A stretch of 64,000 bases of DNA from Vigna angularis (taxonomy: Eukaryota > Streptophyta > Magnoliopsida > Fabales > Fabaceae), in NCBI RefSeq assembly GCF_016808095.1, contig NC_068971.1:31039631-31103630 (forward strand). The letters are read 5' to 3'. The notes under the pieces were generated by a model. That model did no database searches, had not been told where the DNA came from, and saw only the letters and a list, made by a program, of their open reading frames with translations. Numbering within the stretch: the stretch's first letter is position 1; each line of letters begins with the position of its first letter. Shown here piece by piece: positions 10,968 through 22,969 of the stretch. Made by a program: the position numbers and the translations under genes.

Positions 10968-11352
10968 TTCTAACCACAACCGCGGCATATAAGGGGAATA
11001 TGCCGCGGTTCTAACCACAACCGCGGCATATAGTGCTTCTTTTTTTTTTAAAAAACGAGACATATGGCCGCGGTTTTGACACTAACCGCGGCATACTCGT
11101 CGGCCTATATGCCGCGGTTGAACCGCAGCATATAGTGCATTTTTTAATTTTTTTTTTAATTTTTTTTTTAAAAAAAATGAATTTAGGCAGCGGTTCCCTA
11201 GACAACCGCGGCATATTCCGCAGCCTATATACCGCGGTTAGAACCGCGGCATAAAGTGTCTGACTTACTATCGCGGCTGAATATGCCGCGGTTCATGAAC
11301 CGCGACGTATAGTGAAAATCAACCGCGGTAAAAGCCCCTCGCTGCACTAGTG
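10968..11352. mobile_element. CACTA-like transposon end with CCGCGGCATAT subterminal repeats
   Basis: At least ten copies, in both orientations, of a core like AACCGCGGCATATAG, separated by short poly-A/T runs. The segment ends GCTGCACTAGTG at 11352, whose reverse complement CACTAGTGCAGC fits a CACTA terminus. Arrays of short subterminal motifs in both orientations are a hallmark of plant CACTA elements. No matching CACTAGTG terminus is visible on the left (near 10968), so this is a deleted derivative or one end only. No transposase. Confidence 0.6.
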
Positions 11353-12112
11353 CCTCGTGCATGATGCCTCGTCAGACTTCCGTTAATTACAAACTGCACT
11401 TGATACGTAGTTATTATAAAACCTTAATTTAGCCAAATAAGTGGTCAATAATTAACCAATAGATCACTACTATAAATTATATGCTTTTGTTAATAATCAA
11501 CACTAGGGAAATTTTTGTAATATTGCAATGTAATTTCACATAGGGTGTATTTTAATATATGTGGAATCATCTTTCTGTATATCTAAGGAGCTTTAAGCAA
11601 TGTAAGAAGGATAATTTTATACTCCTTAATGTATCAAATATGTAAAAAACCTTTTAAAACATATTTAGAGTTTCTTCTTATCTTGAGAAAAAAAAATTCT
11701 TTCTCTTTCTTTTTGTGTTTTTAGAGTATTATTTGTTCTTTTCTTCTGTTGCACTCATTTGCATGAATCCTAGACACTATAAAATAAGTTAGATTTACTG
11801 GGGATTTATTTTTGCATTAGGGTTAAAATCTCAAATTAACATGTTACTTACAGTGGTTATTTTTGTGGGTAAATAATTTGTCAGGAACATGCTCCTTGTA
11901 GTTTTCGTTAACTATGGAAAAATTAATGTTTACCCTAGTTTCATAACCCTAACTAATGGAGGTTTCAAAACAAGACAAGTTAAGCATAGAAAGAAATGGA
12001 ATAAAGCTTAAAATGTTATCTTAAAAGCTTTAATGTTTTAACTATGGATGTTTCAAAAGACTAGACCAGTTAACTTTAGAGGAAAATTGAACAGAGCTTT
12101 AAATTTTTATCT
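11353..12112. other. Spacer between two CACTA-like elements, no gene seen
   Basis: AT-rich sequence with only short frames. A CACTAGGG occurs near 11504 but has no subterminal repeats beside it. Confidence 0.5.
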
Positions 12113-12299
12113 CAGAAGTGCAGGAAGACAAAATGGCACCGGTTAAATTTGCTTACAGGCACTGGTTCTACAACCGAGACATATACAAAAGAGGTAAAAA
12201 ATGGTAGGTTTTATGCCTCGGTTATGAACTGAGTCAAAAAAATAGGATTATGTCTCGGTTTTTAGGTAACCGAGGCAGTAACGTGTTTTTTTTTTATTT

Positions 12300-14890
12300 T
12301 TTCAACCTTTATCAATAAGAAACAGAACCAGAACATCAACTCTAAAACCATTATCAGACATGAAAATCAAAAGGTAAAATCAATGCAAGAAAGAAACGAG
12401 ACAAAACATAAAGTGAATGCAGAAATGTAAATTGAATCATCAAACTGAAACGTACAAGCTTTTATTAAAAACTGGAAATGAAAATACAATTGATGTATAG
12501 TGTCTGTCACCCACTACACGTATGTTTCTATTTTACAAAACTCCTTTATATAGGAGAAAACAAAAACAGAAAAGAGGAAAAGAGGGGGCAAAGGGGAAAG
12601 AACCGAATAAACTTGGAATATTCTTGGTTGCTCTTCAACTGACTCTAACCTCTCTGCTCTTCAACCGTCAACCGCTTCTCGGTCTGATCAACATTCTGGT
12701 TCGATCAGTTTCTGGGCCTGCTTCCGTTGGACCTTGGAGCTTGCGTCTGATTCTGTTCTACTTCTTCTCTTTTCGCAAGAACCCTAGCCATCGATGAGAG
12801 AGTTGGGAGAAAGCCCAAAATTGATTTAAGCCTCCCTACGTAGAATGAACTCGAGAAAGAAAACCATGTCAGCTTTGCCTCTTTGCAGCAGTATGAAACG
12901 CTGCGTTTCATTAAACTTCACTCTAAGAGGACTTCAGCCCATTCCATCGCCAAGCCTTATTCAGCCACTGCCAGCCCACTTTGCTCCATTTCAGCCCAAT
13001 CAGCCAAAGACTTGATCTGCAGAAAAAAAATGGGATTTTAAACAGCAAAAAGAAAAGATAAAAGACTAAAAAATTTATTTATTTTTTTTCTAAATATTTT
13101 TCTAAAAGAGAAATTACCTAATTATTTAAAAACCTATTTTATTTAACTAAAAAGGGAAAATAACACTATTTTTGCAAAACTCTAAAATTAAAGACTCAAA
13201 AACACTAGACCTATTCACAGCACATTCAATCTTGCATTTAATCATTTCCTAGCCATTTCTTTCAGTCAAAACTGCATAACAATATTTCTCAGCTTTAAAC
13301 CTCAGTTTCAGCAATCCAAGCATTTAAGAAACAACTTAATTCAGCTAATTTCAGCAATGAACATAATCAGAAAAGCATAAGTCAGTTTCAGCCTCATAGG
13401 AAATTGTTTCACTCAGATTCACTCAACTGTTTAGGGCTGTCTTGTTTCACTCACTCATGACATGTCAACCTTCATTCTTAACTTTGCAAGGACTTTAAGT
13501 GAAAGTGCTCAGCTCATGGTTTCATATAGATCAAAAGGTCTTTAATGGCTTGTAATGTAAATGGTATGAAGGGTTAGAAAACACAAGGCTAAATAGAATT
13601 AGAGAAATTGTGAAGAAGAAGGAAGAACCTATAACTCAGTGCACTTTTTGTTTAACTTTGGCCAATCAATTTTTGTTTTCTTTTTCCCTTCTCTCTGGTT
13701 TTCAATTCTGCCAGGTCTCAAATTTTTTTTCATTTCTTTTGCAATTTTGCTCTTTTTCCAAACCTTCTTTTTCTTCTTTTTCAACACAACCAGATTTCTC
13801 AGCTCATTTTTCTTTTTCTTTTTCACTCTTGGCCTTTCTTTTCTCTTTTGCACTCACCAAGTTCCATCTCTTCCTACTTCTCACAAGTCTCTACAGGTTG
13901 GGTAATTGATGGGAAAATGGCTTGTAATGAATGGAAACAACAAATATGGCTAAGGCTCAAAAGAAAGGTACAATGGTCAAAAACTGAAATGGTTAAGCTA
14001 TTGTGGCTATGGATGAAGAAAAAGAATGTCTAAATCATCTCTAGAATATACCAAGAGCAAGCTTATTGCAGAGAATCAATGCAAAATCAGAATTAAAAGT
14101 CAAACATGCATGAAATCACACAAGAAAGACAAAAATTTGGCCCAAAATCTCTCTAGGTTAAGAAATTTGCTAAAACTGACTTTCTACCCTCTTTTATGCA
14201 AAAATTACTTCATTGGACTGAACTTAGATGCAAAAATAATGCTAGGACTACTTCTACTTGAATTTACAGCATGGAACACAATTAACAGTTCTAATTAAAA
14301 GAAATAAAACTGAGAAATGAATTAAATCAGTAAAGAATGAATAAGAGTATGAAACAGAACCTAAAAATGTCTAATAGTGTGACCTAAACTATGTACAACC
14401 TATACAGGCTTACTAGACTCAATTGGAACCTAAAACAGCTAAGACAAAACAATGTAACCTAAATAAACTATCAGAAAGAACCTAAAGCTACAATTGAAGA
14501 GAAGGGGAAAGAATGTTCTTATTGGGTTTGCTCCACTATGTTTAGCTCCTCTGTGCAAAGTCTCCAAGATTGCACTGAATTCATTCTTCTCAGCTTTCCA
14601 CTACAGCAAGGTGTGTGTTGATTCACTGTGAATGATCTTGCTAATGTTTCCAGAGCTGGTAAACAGCCATCCAGAGCTAGTAAACAGCCATCCAATAAGC
14701 CTGTTTCATCGCCAAGGAAGAACAACAACAGACAGCAACATATAAGAAATTCCAACATACACCACAAAGCAATACACCACAAAGCAATACACAACACACA
14801 CACCACAAAGCAATACACAACACACAGAGAAGCTTCATCGCACCTTTATTGCACAGTATACAACATCATCAACAAAAGACATCATCAACA
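12300..14890. other. Interior of the CACTA-like element, no recognised gene
   Basis: Mixed sequence with Gln/Ser-type low complexity (TTTCAGC repeats near 13250-13350). Near 14652-14693 a 21-bp unit (AGAGCTGGTAAACAGCCATCC and a one-base variant) is tandemly doubled, and 14760-14825 has ACCACAAAGCAATACA repeats. Open frames at 13610-13909 are pyrimidine-rich composition effects. Nothing resembles a known protein. Confidence 0.5.
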
Positions 14891-14904
14891 AAAGAGAAGC
14901 TTCG

Positions 14905-15105
14905 GAGGCATCGGTGTGTCCCAGATCCTGACGGTACCGGAGGCATCGGCGGAGGCGACCCACTCGCTGTTGGGGGAGAAACGCGCGATGATGGCCGAGG
15001 CGAAGGCGACCCACTCGCCGTTGGGGGAGAAACGTGCGATGGTGGCCGAGGCGGAGGCGACCCACTCGCCGTTGGGGGAGAAAAACGCGATGGTGGTCGA
15101 TTGAG
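14905..15105 (-). pseudogene. Captured WD40 fragment of actin-interacting protein 1 (AIP1) type, internally triplicated
   Basis: Read on the minus strand, the segment encodes [15 protein letters not shown] then GTVRIWDT, which I recognise as the first WD40 blade of plant AIP1, a cofilin-assisting actin-disassembly factor. The part encoding RFSPN-EWVA-A is present three times with a period of exactly 51 bp (17 codons; GACCCACTCG at 14957, 15008 and 15059), all in one frame with minor changes. It lies in a GC-rich block within a CACTA-like element, without the remaining blades, so it is a captured exon piece with later tandem expansion and not a functional AIP1. An upstream frame to about 15430 stays open but is not recognised. 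Confidence 0.65.
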
Positions 15106-15649
15106 ATTTTCTGATTTAGGGTTCCATGGTGCGACGACGATGACAGTAGACGACGGCAAGAACGGCTACGAAGGTGAGAGCGGCAAGGACGAAGGACGAA
15201 GCGAACGACACCGACGAAGGACTCGCAGCGGCGACGTTGGTGGAGGCAGCCCTTGGGGAGAACAATAGTGGTGGCGGCAAAGACTAAGCAGTAGCGCGAA
15301 GAAGAAGAACCGAAGAAGCAATGAACACAACCAAGCTTTAAGTGAAAGATGAAGCAATGAACACAAATAAGCAACGAAGAAATGAATAGCAGTGGCAGCG
15401 CGCAAAGAAAGAAGAAGAAGGAGAACCATCAGCGCGAGAAGAAATGAATCGAAGATCGTTTTGTTCAGGCTTTATGCCTCGGGTCTAAGTTCACCGAGGT
15501 CGTAGCTCAGGCTTTCTACCTCGAGTCTGCAGGCAACCGAGGTAGTATCACCTTTTCGTAAAGTTGTCAGTCCTTTAGGCACTGGTTATGCTTCGGTTCT
15601 GTGTGCAACCGAGATTGTATCTTGGTTTTGCACCGGTTCAGCGTACAAC

Positions 15650-16872
15650 TGATAATGCTAATTCTTACCATTATCTAGGCATCATTTTAGTAGCAAAATC
15701 AACTCTTCTTTAGCTTATTACTTGCTTAAATCCTCTCTTTTATTTAGTTTTAGTATTTATCTATATTTTGGGCTACATTACGTAAATAATACTCTAATCC
15801 CTTGTTTTCTTTGATCTATTTTGATGTTAGGAAGATCCTCCATTACATTGAAGAGCCTCGATGATCCAGGAAGTCATTGATTTAACAGTCATTTTCGCTT
15901 AAGCGAGAATAATTTAGCTTAAGCGAGAATGACTATCTTCTCCAAGAAGAATTCTCGCTTAAGCGAGAATAATTTAGCTTAAGCGAGAATTCGGGCAGTA
16001 TATATACTCACGAGGTAGAAAGAAAAATGATCTTTGGTTCTTTGGAGGTGCGACTTCACGTCTGGAGCTCATGGAGGGCGCGAGGAGCTTGTGGGAACAT
16101 CTCCTCCTCTTCCTTTGGGTCTCCTTCTTCTTCCATCTTCCATGTTTGTAAGCTTTAGGGTTCTCCATGGAAATGGAGAACCAGATTCATCTTGTTAGGG
16201 TTAGATGTAGCTTATGAACTCTTGTGTAATGAATGATTGTTTCGTATTTATAAATGCCTTTTCTATCTATTACTAGTATTCTTGTTTCCGATCTTAAAGC
16301 TTGCATGTAATGGGGACGTTCATGACTTGATTTTAGGGTTTCATTGAGCCAGGGATGGGATATGAAATCTTGAACTGAAACAAGAGTCCTTGTGGGTCAT
16401 TGAGCCAGGGATGGGATATGATTCACATGTTGTCTTAGATCCTAGTTCTTAATGCGGGTTTGCTTGTTAGATTGTCCAAGGGATTGGAGTTTGATAAGGA
16501 AAACCTAGGCTCTTTCACCTAAGGGATTAGGGCTAGAGTGTTTTAGTGGATTGACTTTAGTAAATTGATAGAGAGGAGATGAAATTGGTTATACACAAGA
16601 GTGCATTGGTGAAAACTAACCTTAACAATGTCATTTCATACCATTTCTAGTCTTTTCCATTTCCAAGTGCCTTCAATACCAAAGTCCAACCTTGTAATTA
16701 CTTGTGAATTTATCTTTTTGCACATATTCTTAAATGATGAGTTGTTCTTGGGTCTAGATGAGTTGTTAATCACACAATTTTCTAGTATTACGAGTCTCTT
16801 GGGAAAACGATACCTGGTCTTACCACGGTTTATTACTTGAACGATTTGGTGCACTTGCCAAAGAGATTAACA
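15650..16872 (+). mobile_element. Solo LTR (gypsy-type) with perfect 5-bp target duplication
   Basis: Starts TGATAATGCTAATTC and ends GAGATTAACA (TG...CA), 1223 bp, flanked by ACAAC at 15645-15649 and 16873-16877. Joining the flanks restores continuous CACTA-like subterminal sequence, so the LTR inserted into that element. The end (GATACCTGGTCTTACC, ATTACTTGAACGATTTGG) resembles gypsy LTR R-U5 regions. A TATATATA promoter candidate is at 15999-16006, just after palindromic repeats. No internal region remains, so this is a recombination product. It contains a doubled phrase, CATTGAGCCAGGGATGGG. Confidence 0.85.
15893..15990 (+). repeat. Palindromic CTCGCTTAAGCGAG repeats upstream of the LTR TATA
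   Basis: Two copies of a unit of about 38 bp, each with a perfect 14-bp palindrome CTCGCTTAAGCGAG (or TTCGCTTAAGCGAG) and a second AGCTTAAGCGAGAAT. They end about 10 bp before the TATATATA box, a position suited to LTR enhancer elements. Confidence 0.8.
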
Positions 16873-16915
16873 ACAACCGAATTATATAAGATCGGTTTTA
16901 TTACAAACCTGCCAC

Positions 16916-17790
16916 CGCCTTGTGATAGGCAGCGATTTGCTGTCAAATGAAGCATAATATGTGAGTTTAAAAGCCAATATTGTACTAGAAACACATGTTT
17001 TTACTAGGCAATATAAAGAGGCGATTGTCTGGTCGAGTAAAATACTTGAATAAAACAATTTCACTAATATGTTACACCAAATTGAGATACTCTACTTATA
17101 TATAATAGAAATGGAAAACGAAACCTTCTTTATATCACACCACTGAACTTGAACCATGTCTAGTTTTCTTTCAAGATTCAAGGTTCTACTATAATAAACT
17201 AATTACAATGAATGTTGACACCGCCCTCCACTTTTAACATAAGTACAACACATCACTCATGCCTAACTCTTTTAATCTCTCTTTAAAATTAAGATTTTAA
17301 GTATTCTTTAATATTAAACTGTTTTTATTTTCACCAGTATTCTTTCACTTCCAATCTTGCCTTATTCAAACAAAGAAGTTTAAAGGAAAAATAAGATCAA
17401 TAGAAAAGAATTATCATTAAAAGAATTATCAATACATTCACACATTCACAGAAGACTAACTTAATTAAGACGGGATTTACAAATAGCAACGATCTCTTAA
17501 ATGAAGGGTCTAGGTAGGAGGTAAGGGTGGATATGGATTGGATTTTTCAATATTCAGTCTAGATGCAATCTAGATCAAACAAAAAAATTGTAACTATAAT
17601 ACAAATTTAGTTGATCTTGTTAATAAAATGGATCTACTAAAATCCAGATTCATTTAATTTAGATCTATTTTAACTATATCAATTAGATTTGAATTTTTTT
17701 TTCAATCAATTTAAAATAGACTAAAATTATATTGAATCTACTTGTCAAAGATGTTAAATTCAATGAGATCAATACAATATCAGAGTATTA
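16916..17790. other. No gene seen
   Basis: AT-rich with scattered short frames only. From about 17535 the DNA becomes repetitive in GGAT/GATCT-type words leading into the degenerate repeats. Confidence 0.5.
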
Positions 17791-17805
17791 GATCTATTGG
17801 ATTGG

Positions 17806-18715
17806 GTTAGGTTGACTCGGTCGACTCTTTGGGTTAGGTTGACTCGGCCGACTCTTTGACATAGGCTGACTTGACTCAATCCTTCAGCTTTGGATAGAGT
17901 CAACACAGGTTGACCTTAGCTCGAGGTCAACTCAAGTTGACCTTCAATTAGGGTCGACCTTCAACTAGGATTGGCTAAGGTCGACCTTCGACCATGGTCG
18001 ACTCTGGAAAACCTTCAGTGGAGACCAACTCGAGCATATTCAAGCCGACTTTAAATTGGGACCGACTCGGTCAACCTTTGGTTGGAACATCTCAATCGAC
18101 CTTTGACTAGACAGACTCTGTCAACCATGAACGTGGTCCACTAGGATGATCTTAGACCAGCACGACTCGATCGAACATTGGTTAACCTTCGGTCATAGCT
18201 AACTTGGTCGAACTTTGATCAGGAACGACTTTGTCGACCTTAACCAAGGTCAACTCGGTTGACCTTCATCCTAAAAGACTCACTCCATCATCTGTCATCT
18301 AACTCAATCAATTTTGGTCGAGCCAACTAAGTCGACTCGATCAACTTTCACCGAGCAGACTTAGTTCACCATTGGCCAATCTTCAACCAAGCCGACTCGA
18401 TCGATCTTAGGCTTGACCAACTAGGTCGATCTTCAACTAGACAAACTTGATCGATCTTTAGTCGAACTAAGTTGATTGATCTTCAGCCTAGATAACTCGT
18501 TTGATATTCGGTCAAGCCGACTCAATTAAACTTTGGTTAACATTTAGTTAAAACTAACTCTATCAAAATTTAACTAAGAAAGACTTAACGATCTTAATTT
18601 AGGCTAACTCGATTTACCTTATCTAAACATACACAATTCACCATTAGTCGAGCCAACTTAGCAGATCTTTAATCGAACCAAGTTGGTTGATCTTCAGTCG
18701 AAGCTCGTAGACTTT
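17806..18715. repeat. Degenerate satellite-like repeat rich in GTCGAC-type words
   Basis: About 900 bp of diverged units of roughly 25-31 bp, each a variant of ACTCGGTCGACCTTCGG followed by a variable link (AAGCCG, AACCAA). The first units are close copies (GGTTGACTCGGTCGACTC, GGTTGACTCGGCCGACTC); later ones drift and become AT-richer. No coding frame. Period varies too much for a simple tandem call by eye. Confidence 0.75.
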
Positions 18716-18748
18716 TTATGTCTCAAAGATATACAGAGATGAATAGAT

Positions 18749-18856
18749 AGTTGACGTATATTAGTCCCCGTAAGCTCCGTAAAATATGTATATTAGTCCC
18801 ATTGTAAGCTCCGTGAAATATGTATATTAGTCCCATTGTAAGCCCCGTGAAATGTG
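18749..18856. repeat. Short tandem repeat of about 43 bp
   Basis: Three units containing ATATTAGTCCC..GTAAGC.CCGT.AAAT. The first is shorter and the last slightly diverged. Confidence 0.75.
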
Positions 18857-18860
18857 AAAT

Positions 18861-21800
18861 AGATGTAATGTAAGTGTATAAAATTGTTATTGGAGAACTT
18901 TGCTATTAATAAAAAAAAGGTATATTTTATAAGTGTTATCTGGTTGATAAGGAAGAGTTTGATGTGATGGGTTAAAGATAGTAAACAAATAATGTTTTAT
19001 GAACGCTTTATTTTGACATATGCGTTAAAACTATACTTATATTAAAAGATAAAAGTTAATTTTTATTTAAATTTATAAAAGAACGTAAAAGTAAGTATAA
19101 AATAAATAATTTTATTACAAGTAAATAACTTTTTTAGGAGGTAATTATTTAAAACAAAATCCAAAATAATAAAATTATTCCTCTATATCTATAAATAAAG
19201 AAAACTTATTTTTTTTACACTTTTGTTTCTTCAATTTTACTTTTTAAATAACCATAGTTTTAAATCACAACAATTATATTTTTATTTTTATTCTTGACAA
19301 TATTGTTAATCTAAATTTAATTATTTTATAAATTATAATAATTATTTTAATATTATATTTTTTCAATAACTACTTTTTTAAATTCAAATAATTATAGATA
19401 CAAATTGTTTTATAATTTAATAATTTTTTGCTACAATAAAAATAAGTGTTTCCATTTGTATTAATAAGGGTAAAATTGGGATTAAAATGTATATATCAAA
19501 ATAATGGTTTATAGAAAATATTTTCCTTTTATAATAATTATAGAAGATTATTTATGTTAATTTTTTATGTTTTTATTAATATTAAAATAATTTTCAATAC
19601 GTTTTCAGTTCATTAATTTTAAATAAAAATTAAAATTAGTGTCAATTCCATCTTCAAACTTTATAAATGTTTCGATTTATTTTCTTTAATTAGATTTTGT
19701 TAAGTTTATTTAAAGTTTAATTTTATTTCATTTAACATTTAAATTATTTAAATAAAATTAATAAAATATATTTTAAAAATATATATTTATAAAATTAAAA
19801 GAATAAATGAAATCAAAATTTTAAAAAAAATTAATAGGGATAAAAACATATTAAATCCTTAGTTATAAGTATCTTTTATATAGTTATGCGTTGTATCATT
19901 CTAATAAATTAAAACTTTTAATTTGTATATTAATCATTATTATTTATTTATAATGTTTAATATTTCATCTTAAAACTAACCTTATATTCACATTAATTAT
20001 CAATATTAATTTTTTGTTATTTGAAAATTATCAACAAAATAATTAGTAACTATTGTTGTTATTTATAGTTATATTTTATAACATTTATAATAATAAAAAG
20101 AATTTTGAATATTAATAATTTTATATTATATTATAATTAATTTTAAATTTACATTTATTTATTAATATTATTATTGTTATTTTTGTTATTATTTAGTTTT
20201 AAATTAAGTAATTATTATATGAATTATTATTAGTTATAATTGTATTTTATAATAATTTTTATTATACTTAAAATTTTAATATAAATATTAGTAATTACGA
20301 ATTATAACATTTAATATTTAAATACTTTTATTAATTCCATATTAACGTAACTTTAAAATATTTTTATAAATTACTGTTATTATTAACTGTATTTTATATT
20401 ATCTTTTATATTATTCATATATTCAAAATATTTTCAAATATTAAATATAAATTTTACTATTTTAAAATTCATACGTCTTTTCTTAGTTTTTAAAAAAGAT
20501 ATTAGATATAATATTTAATAGTATTTATATATTGTTATATTATATAAATAATAGAAACCCTAAATTTTATTAATTAAATATTATATTATCAATGGACAAT
20601 TTTTCAATAAAAACAAGTGTTTTCATTTTTTATTATAGTAAAAATTTATTAAATTTTAAAATAATTTTTATTAAAATTATTATAAAAATAAATAATTTAT
20701 ATAATTTTTTTGTTAAGTAATTATTTAAATTTGAAAAAATATTTATTAAAAAATAATTTTTATTATGAGTAATTATTTGAAATGGTTATTGGAAGATAAA
20801 ATTAAAAAAGAAAATGTGAAAAAAAATCAATGAGAATTTAAGGAAAATACAAACCCACACGAAAATCAACACACACCCTTTGCAAATGGAAAAATCGTTT
20901 TGTATTTAAGAAATCGCCCAAGGGAGCACATTTTCTTTTAATTAAGATTATAAAAATTAATTTATGTAAGTAAAGCTAAAAATCCAGGTAATGTAGGCCT
21001 TTGCCCGTATTAATTAATTATTAAAAAAATCTACCCTCCATTGGATAACGACCAAATCACTATATCCTCATTTTAAGAAAATGTTTCTTTTTTAAATGGG
21101 AGGGAAGGGACGGCCCTGTTCCTTGAGTTGGATATGGCTGATGGTGATTGAACAAACACCTTTGGGAGACAACAATGACTCTGTTGATTAGCCTTGTTCT
21201 CTTCTCATTGCAATTTGAAGCCCAACCAATTTTCTCAGTCAATGCCGACAAGCGACTTCTTCATCTTTGTTCGGTAACCCTCCTCTTCTCCATATCAGTG
21301 ATTGCTAAAGAAGATAACTTTTGGTCAAAATAAACATGACCCACCAAAAAGGTTTTTATTTTGTTCGTAGTTAGAAAATGGGGTTGTCATTTTAAATTTC
21401 GGTGGCTGTGTTCTTATAGTCTTTGTGCTGTTGAAGCGTTGCACTCTAGAAGTAGTATCTTGAGGTGAACAACATGAGCCAGTCGTTCTGAGTCTAATTG
21501 ATGTTGATTTTGTAGTGTCCTCACTTTTCTTCACTCTTTAATTGTGTCTTGATTTTGCACTACTTGTTAGATAGAGATTTAAAAATGAAAGAAACAAAGA
21601 TGTGGGATTTTGGCACATGTTGGAATGAGGGGATTGCTCTATTCATATTCAGCTGCCGTCCTACCAAAGAAATAGGAAATATTTTAAGACAGCCTTCAAA
21701 TATCTGGGAAAATGAAATTAAAATCTGAGAAGAGGGGCCAAAGTTTTGTTGTTTTATTTAAGTTACTTGTACCTTTGTCGTGATAAAGAATATATAAAAT

Positions 21801-22959
21801 ATGTGATCATGATGATTGCGAATGCTATTGTTTTCTCCCAACCTTTCTTTTAACCCTTGTATCCAGATGAACCATATTTTCTAGGAAGCACTAAATAAGG
21901 AAGAATAAATGCTTATTTACCTTGGTTTTTAACCTACCTAATCCTAGTTTCTGAAGATAGCTTTGAAGCTGTTATCTCTCTTTCATTTGGCCTATTCAGA
22001 AAATATTGGTACCAAGATGCAACGTTTAGTGGGTGTAAATATAACTTTCCCCACAAGTATGGTCACTCTATTCAGTTTCATTCTACTTTATCCTTGATTA
22101 TTGCTAGTTGTGTTTTAGCTAGTCGTATATCAAAAGGTGTCATGCATTATTGTGGGAGGATCTTGTTATATTGAGATACTTTAATGTTCATGGTCACACC
22201 AAGAAAGCTTTGAAAGTTAGAACAATGTTTTGGAAAACTCCGTCTGTGGGTTTTGTTAATGCAACATTGATGGTGCAGCTAGAGGGGCTCCTGATCTGAT
22301 TGCTTGTAGTAGTATTTTCTGTGACAGTACAAGTGAATACATAGGTGTTTTTGCTTCCTTCATTGGTGTGGCTGTTTCTTTGCAAGATAAACTCATGGGT
22401 GCTATTATTTGTATTGAGATCGAGTTTGTTAGAGGTTGGACTTTTTTGTGATTGGAATGTGATTTCACTCTTGTGATTGTTGCTTTCAAGAACACCTCTG
22501 TTGTGTCGTGGTCCATTAGGGTAGATGGAATTGTTAGGTTGCTATGTGTGCATAATTATCAACTTTAAGGTGTCAAACATCTTTAGAGAAGGAAATAAAT
22601 GTGTTGAATTGAAAATACTGAAATTTATGAGGGACTTGAATTGAAACTTAATTAAGCCAAACAATTATAACTTTCCTCAAACGCTTGATGCTCTCAACTA
22701 CAGATTTAGTACATGAAAGACTGAAAATTGAATATTTTTTTTCTCTAAACTAACTTAGATTACTGGTTTTGGCTTCAAAGAAAGCCTGTGATGTTGTAAT
22801 TATGATGCTTAATGCAGGATGATATAAAAGAAATAGCAATATCTTGATGATCTTTATTTGATGCCTAAAGTTTGAATAGCTTGGAAGTCTGAACAGAGTG
22901 TTGCCCGTTTGTTATGGCAACATAGAACGCTATGGAAACACTTCATGATAAGAAATTAA
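18861..22959. other. AT-rich intergenic region, no gene assigned
   Basis: 19000-20830 is extremely AT-rich with no open frame of interest. At 21148-21333 a 61-residue frame starts with a hydrophobic stretch (MTLLISLVLFSLQFEA) that could be a signal peptide, and a possible donor (TTCG|GTAACC) lies at about 21272, but I find no following exon. Frames at 22194-22516 (minus) are not recognised. Confidence 0.4.
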
Positions 22960-22969
22960 TTGAATATGA

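Larger units (their letters stand above)
12113..16915. mobile_element. Non-autonomous CACTA-like element with captured sequence, split by a solo LTR
   Basis: The left end (CAGAAGTGCAGG) resembles a decayed CACTAGTGCAGC terminus and is followed by motifs such as CACTGGTTCTACAACCGAGAC and TGCCTCGGTT in both orientations. Related motifs (TTTATGCCTCGGG, CAACCGAGGTAG, GCACTGGTTATGCTTCGG) recur at 15465-15645 and continue after a nested LTR (CGAATTATATAAGATCGG, from 16877). The interior (12300-15450) holds no transposase but includes GC-rich coding-like DNA with an AIP1-like fragment. I read it as a Pack-CACTA-type element. The right boundary is approximate. Confidence 0.5.

Noticed and set aside
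11504..11511. CACTAGGG as the left end of the larger CACTA-like element
   Set aside because: No subterminal repeats within 600 bp; the AGAAGTGCAGG end near 12113 fits better.
13610..13909. Phe/Ser-rich frames of 88-99 residues
   Set aside because: Pyrimidine-rich composition keeps several frames open at once; no domain.
14628..15430. Several overlapping 87-179-residue frames on both strands
   Set aside because: GC-rich captured DNA keeps many frames open; only the minus-strand frame encoding the WD40 motif matches a known protein.
21148..21333. Secreted peptide with a signal-like N-terminus
   Set aside because: No promoter, no second exon and no family recognised; kept only as a remark in the region entry.
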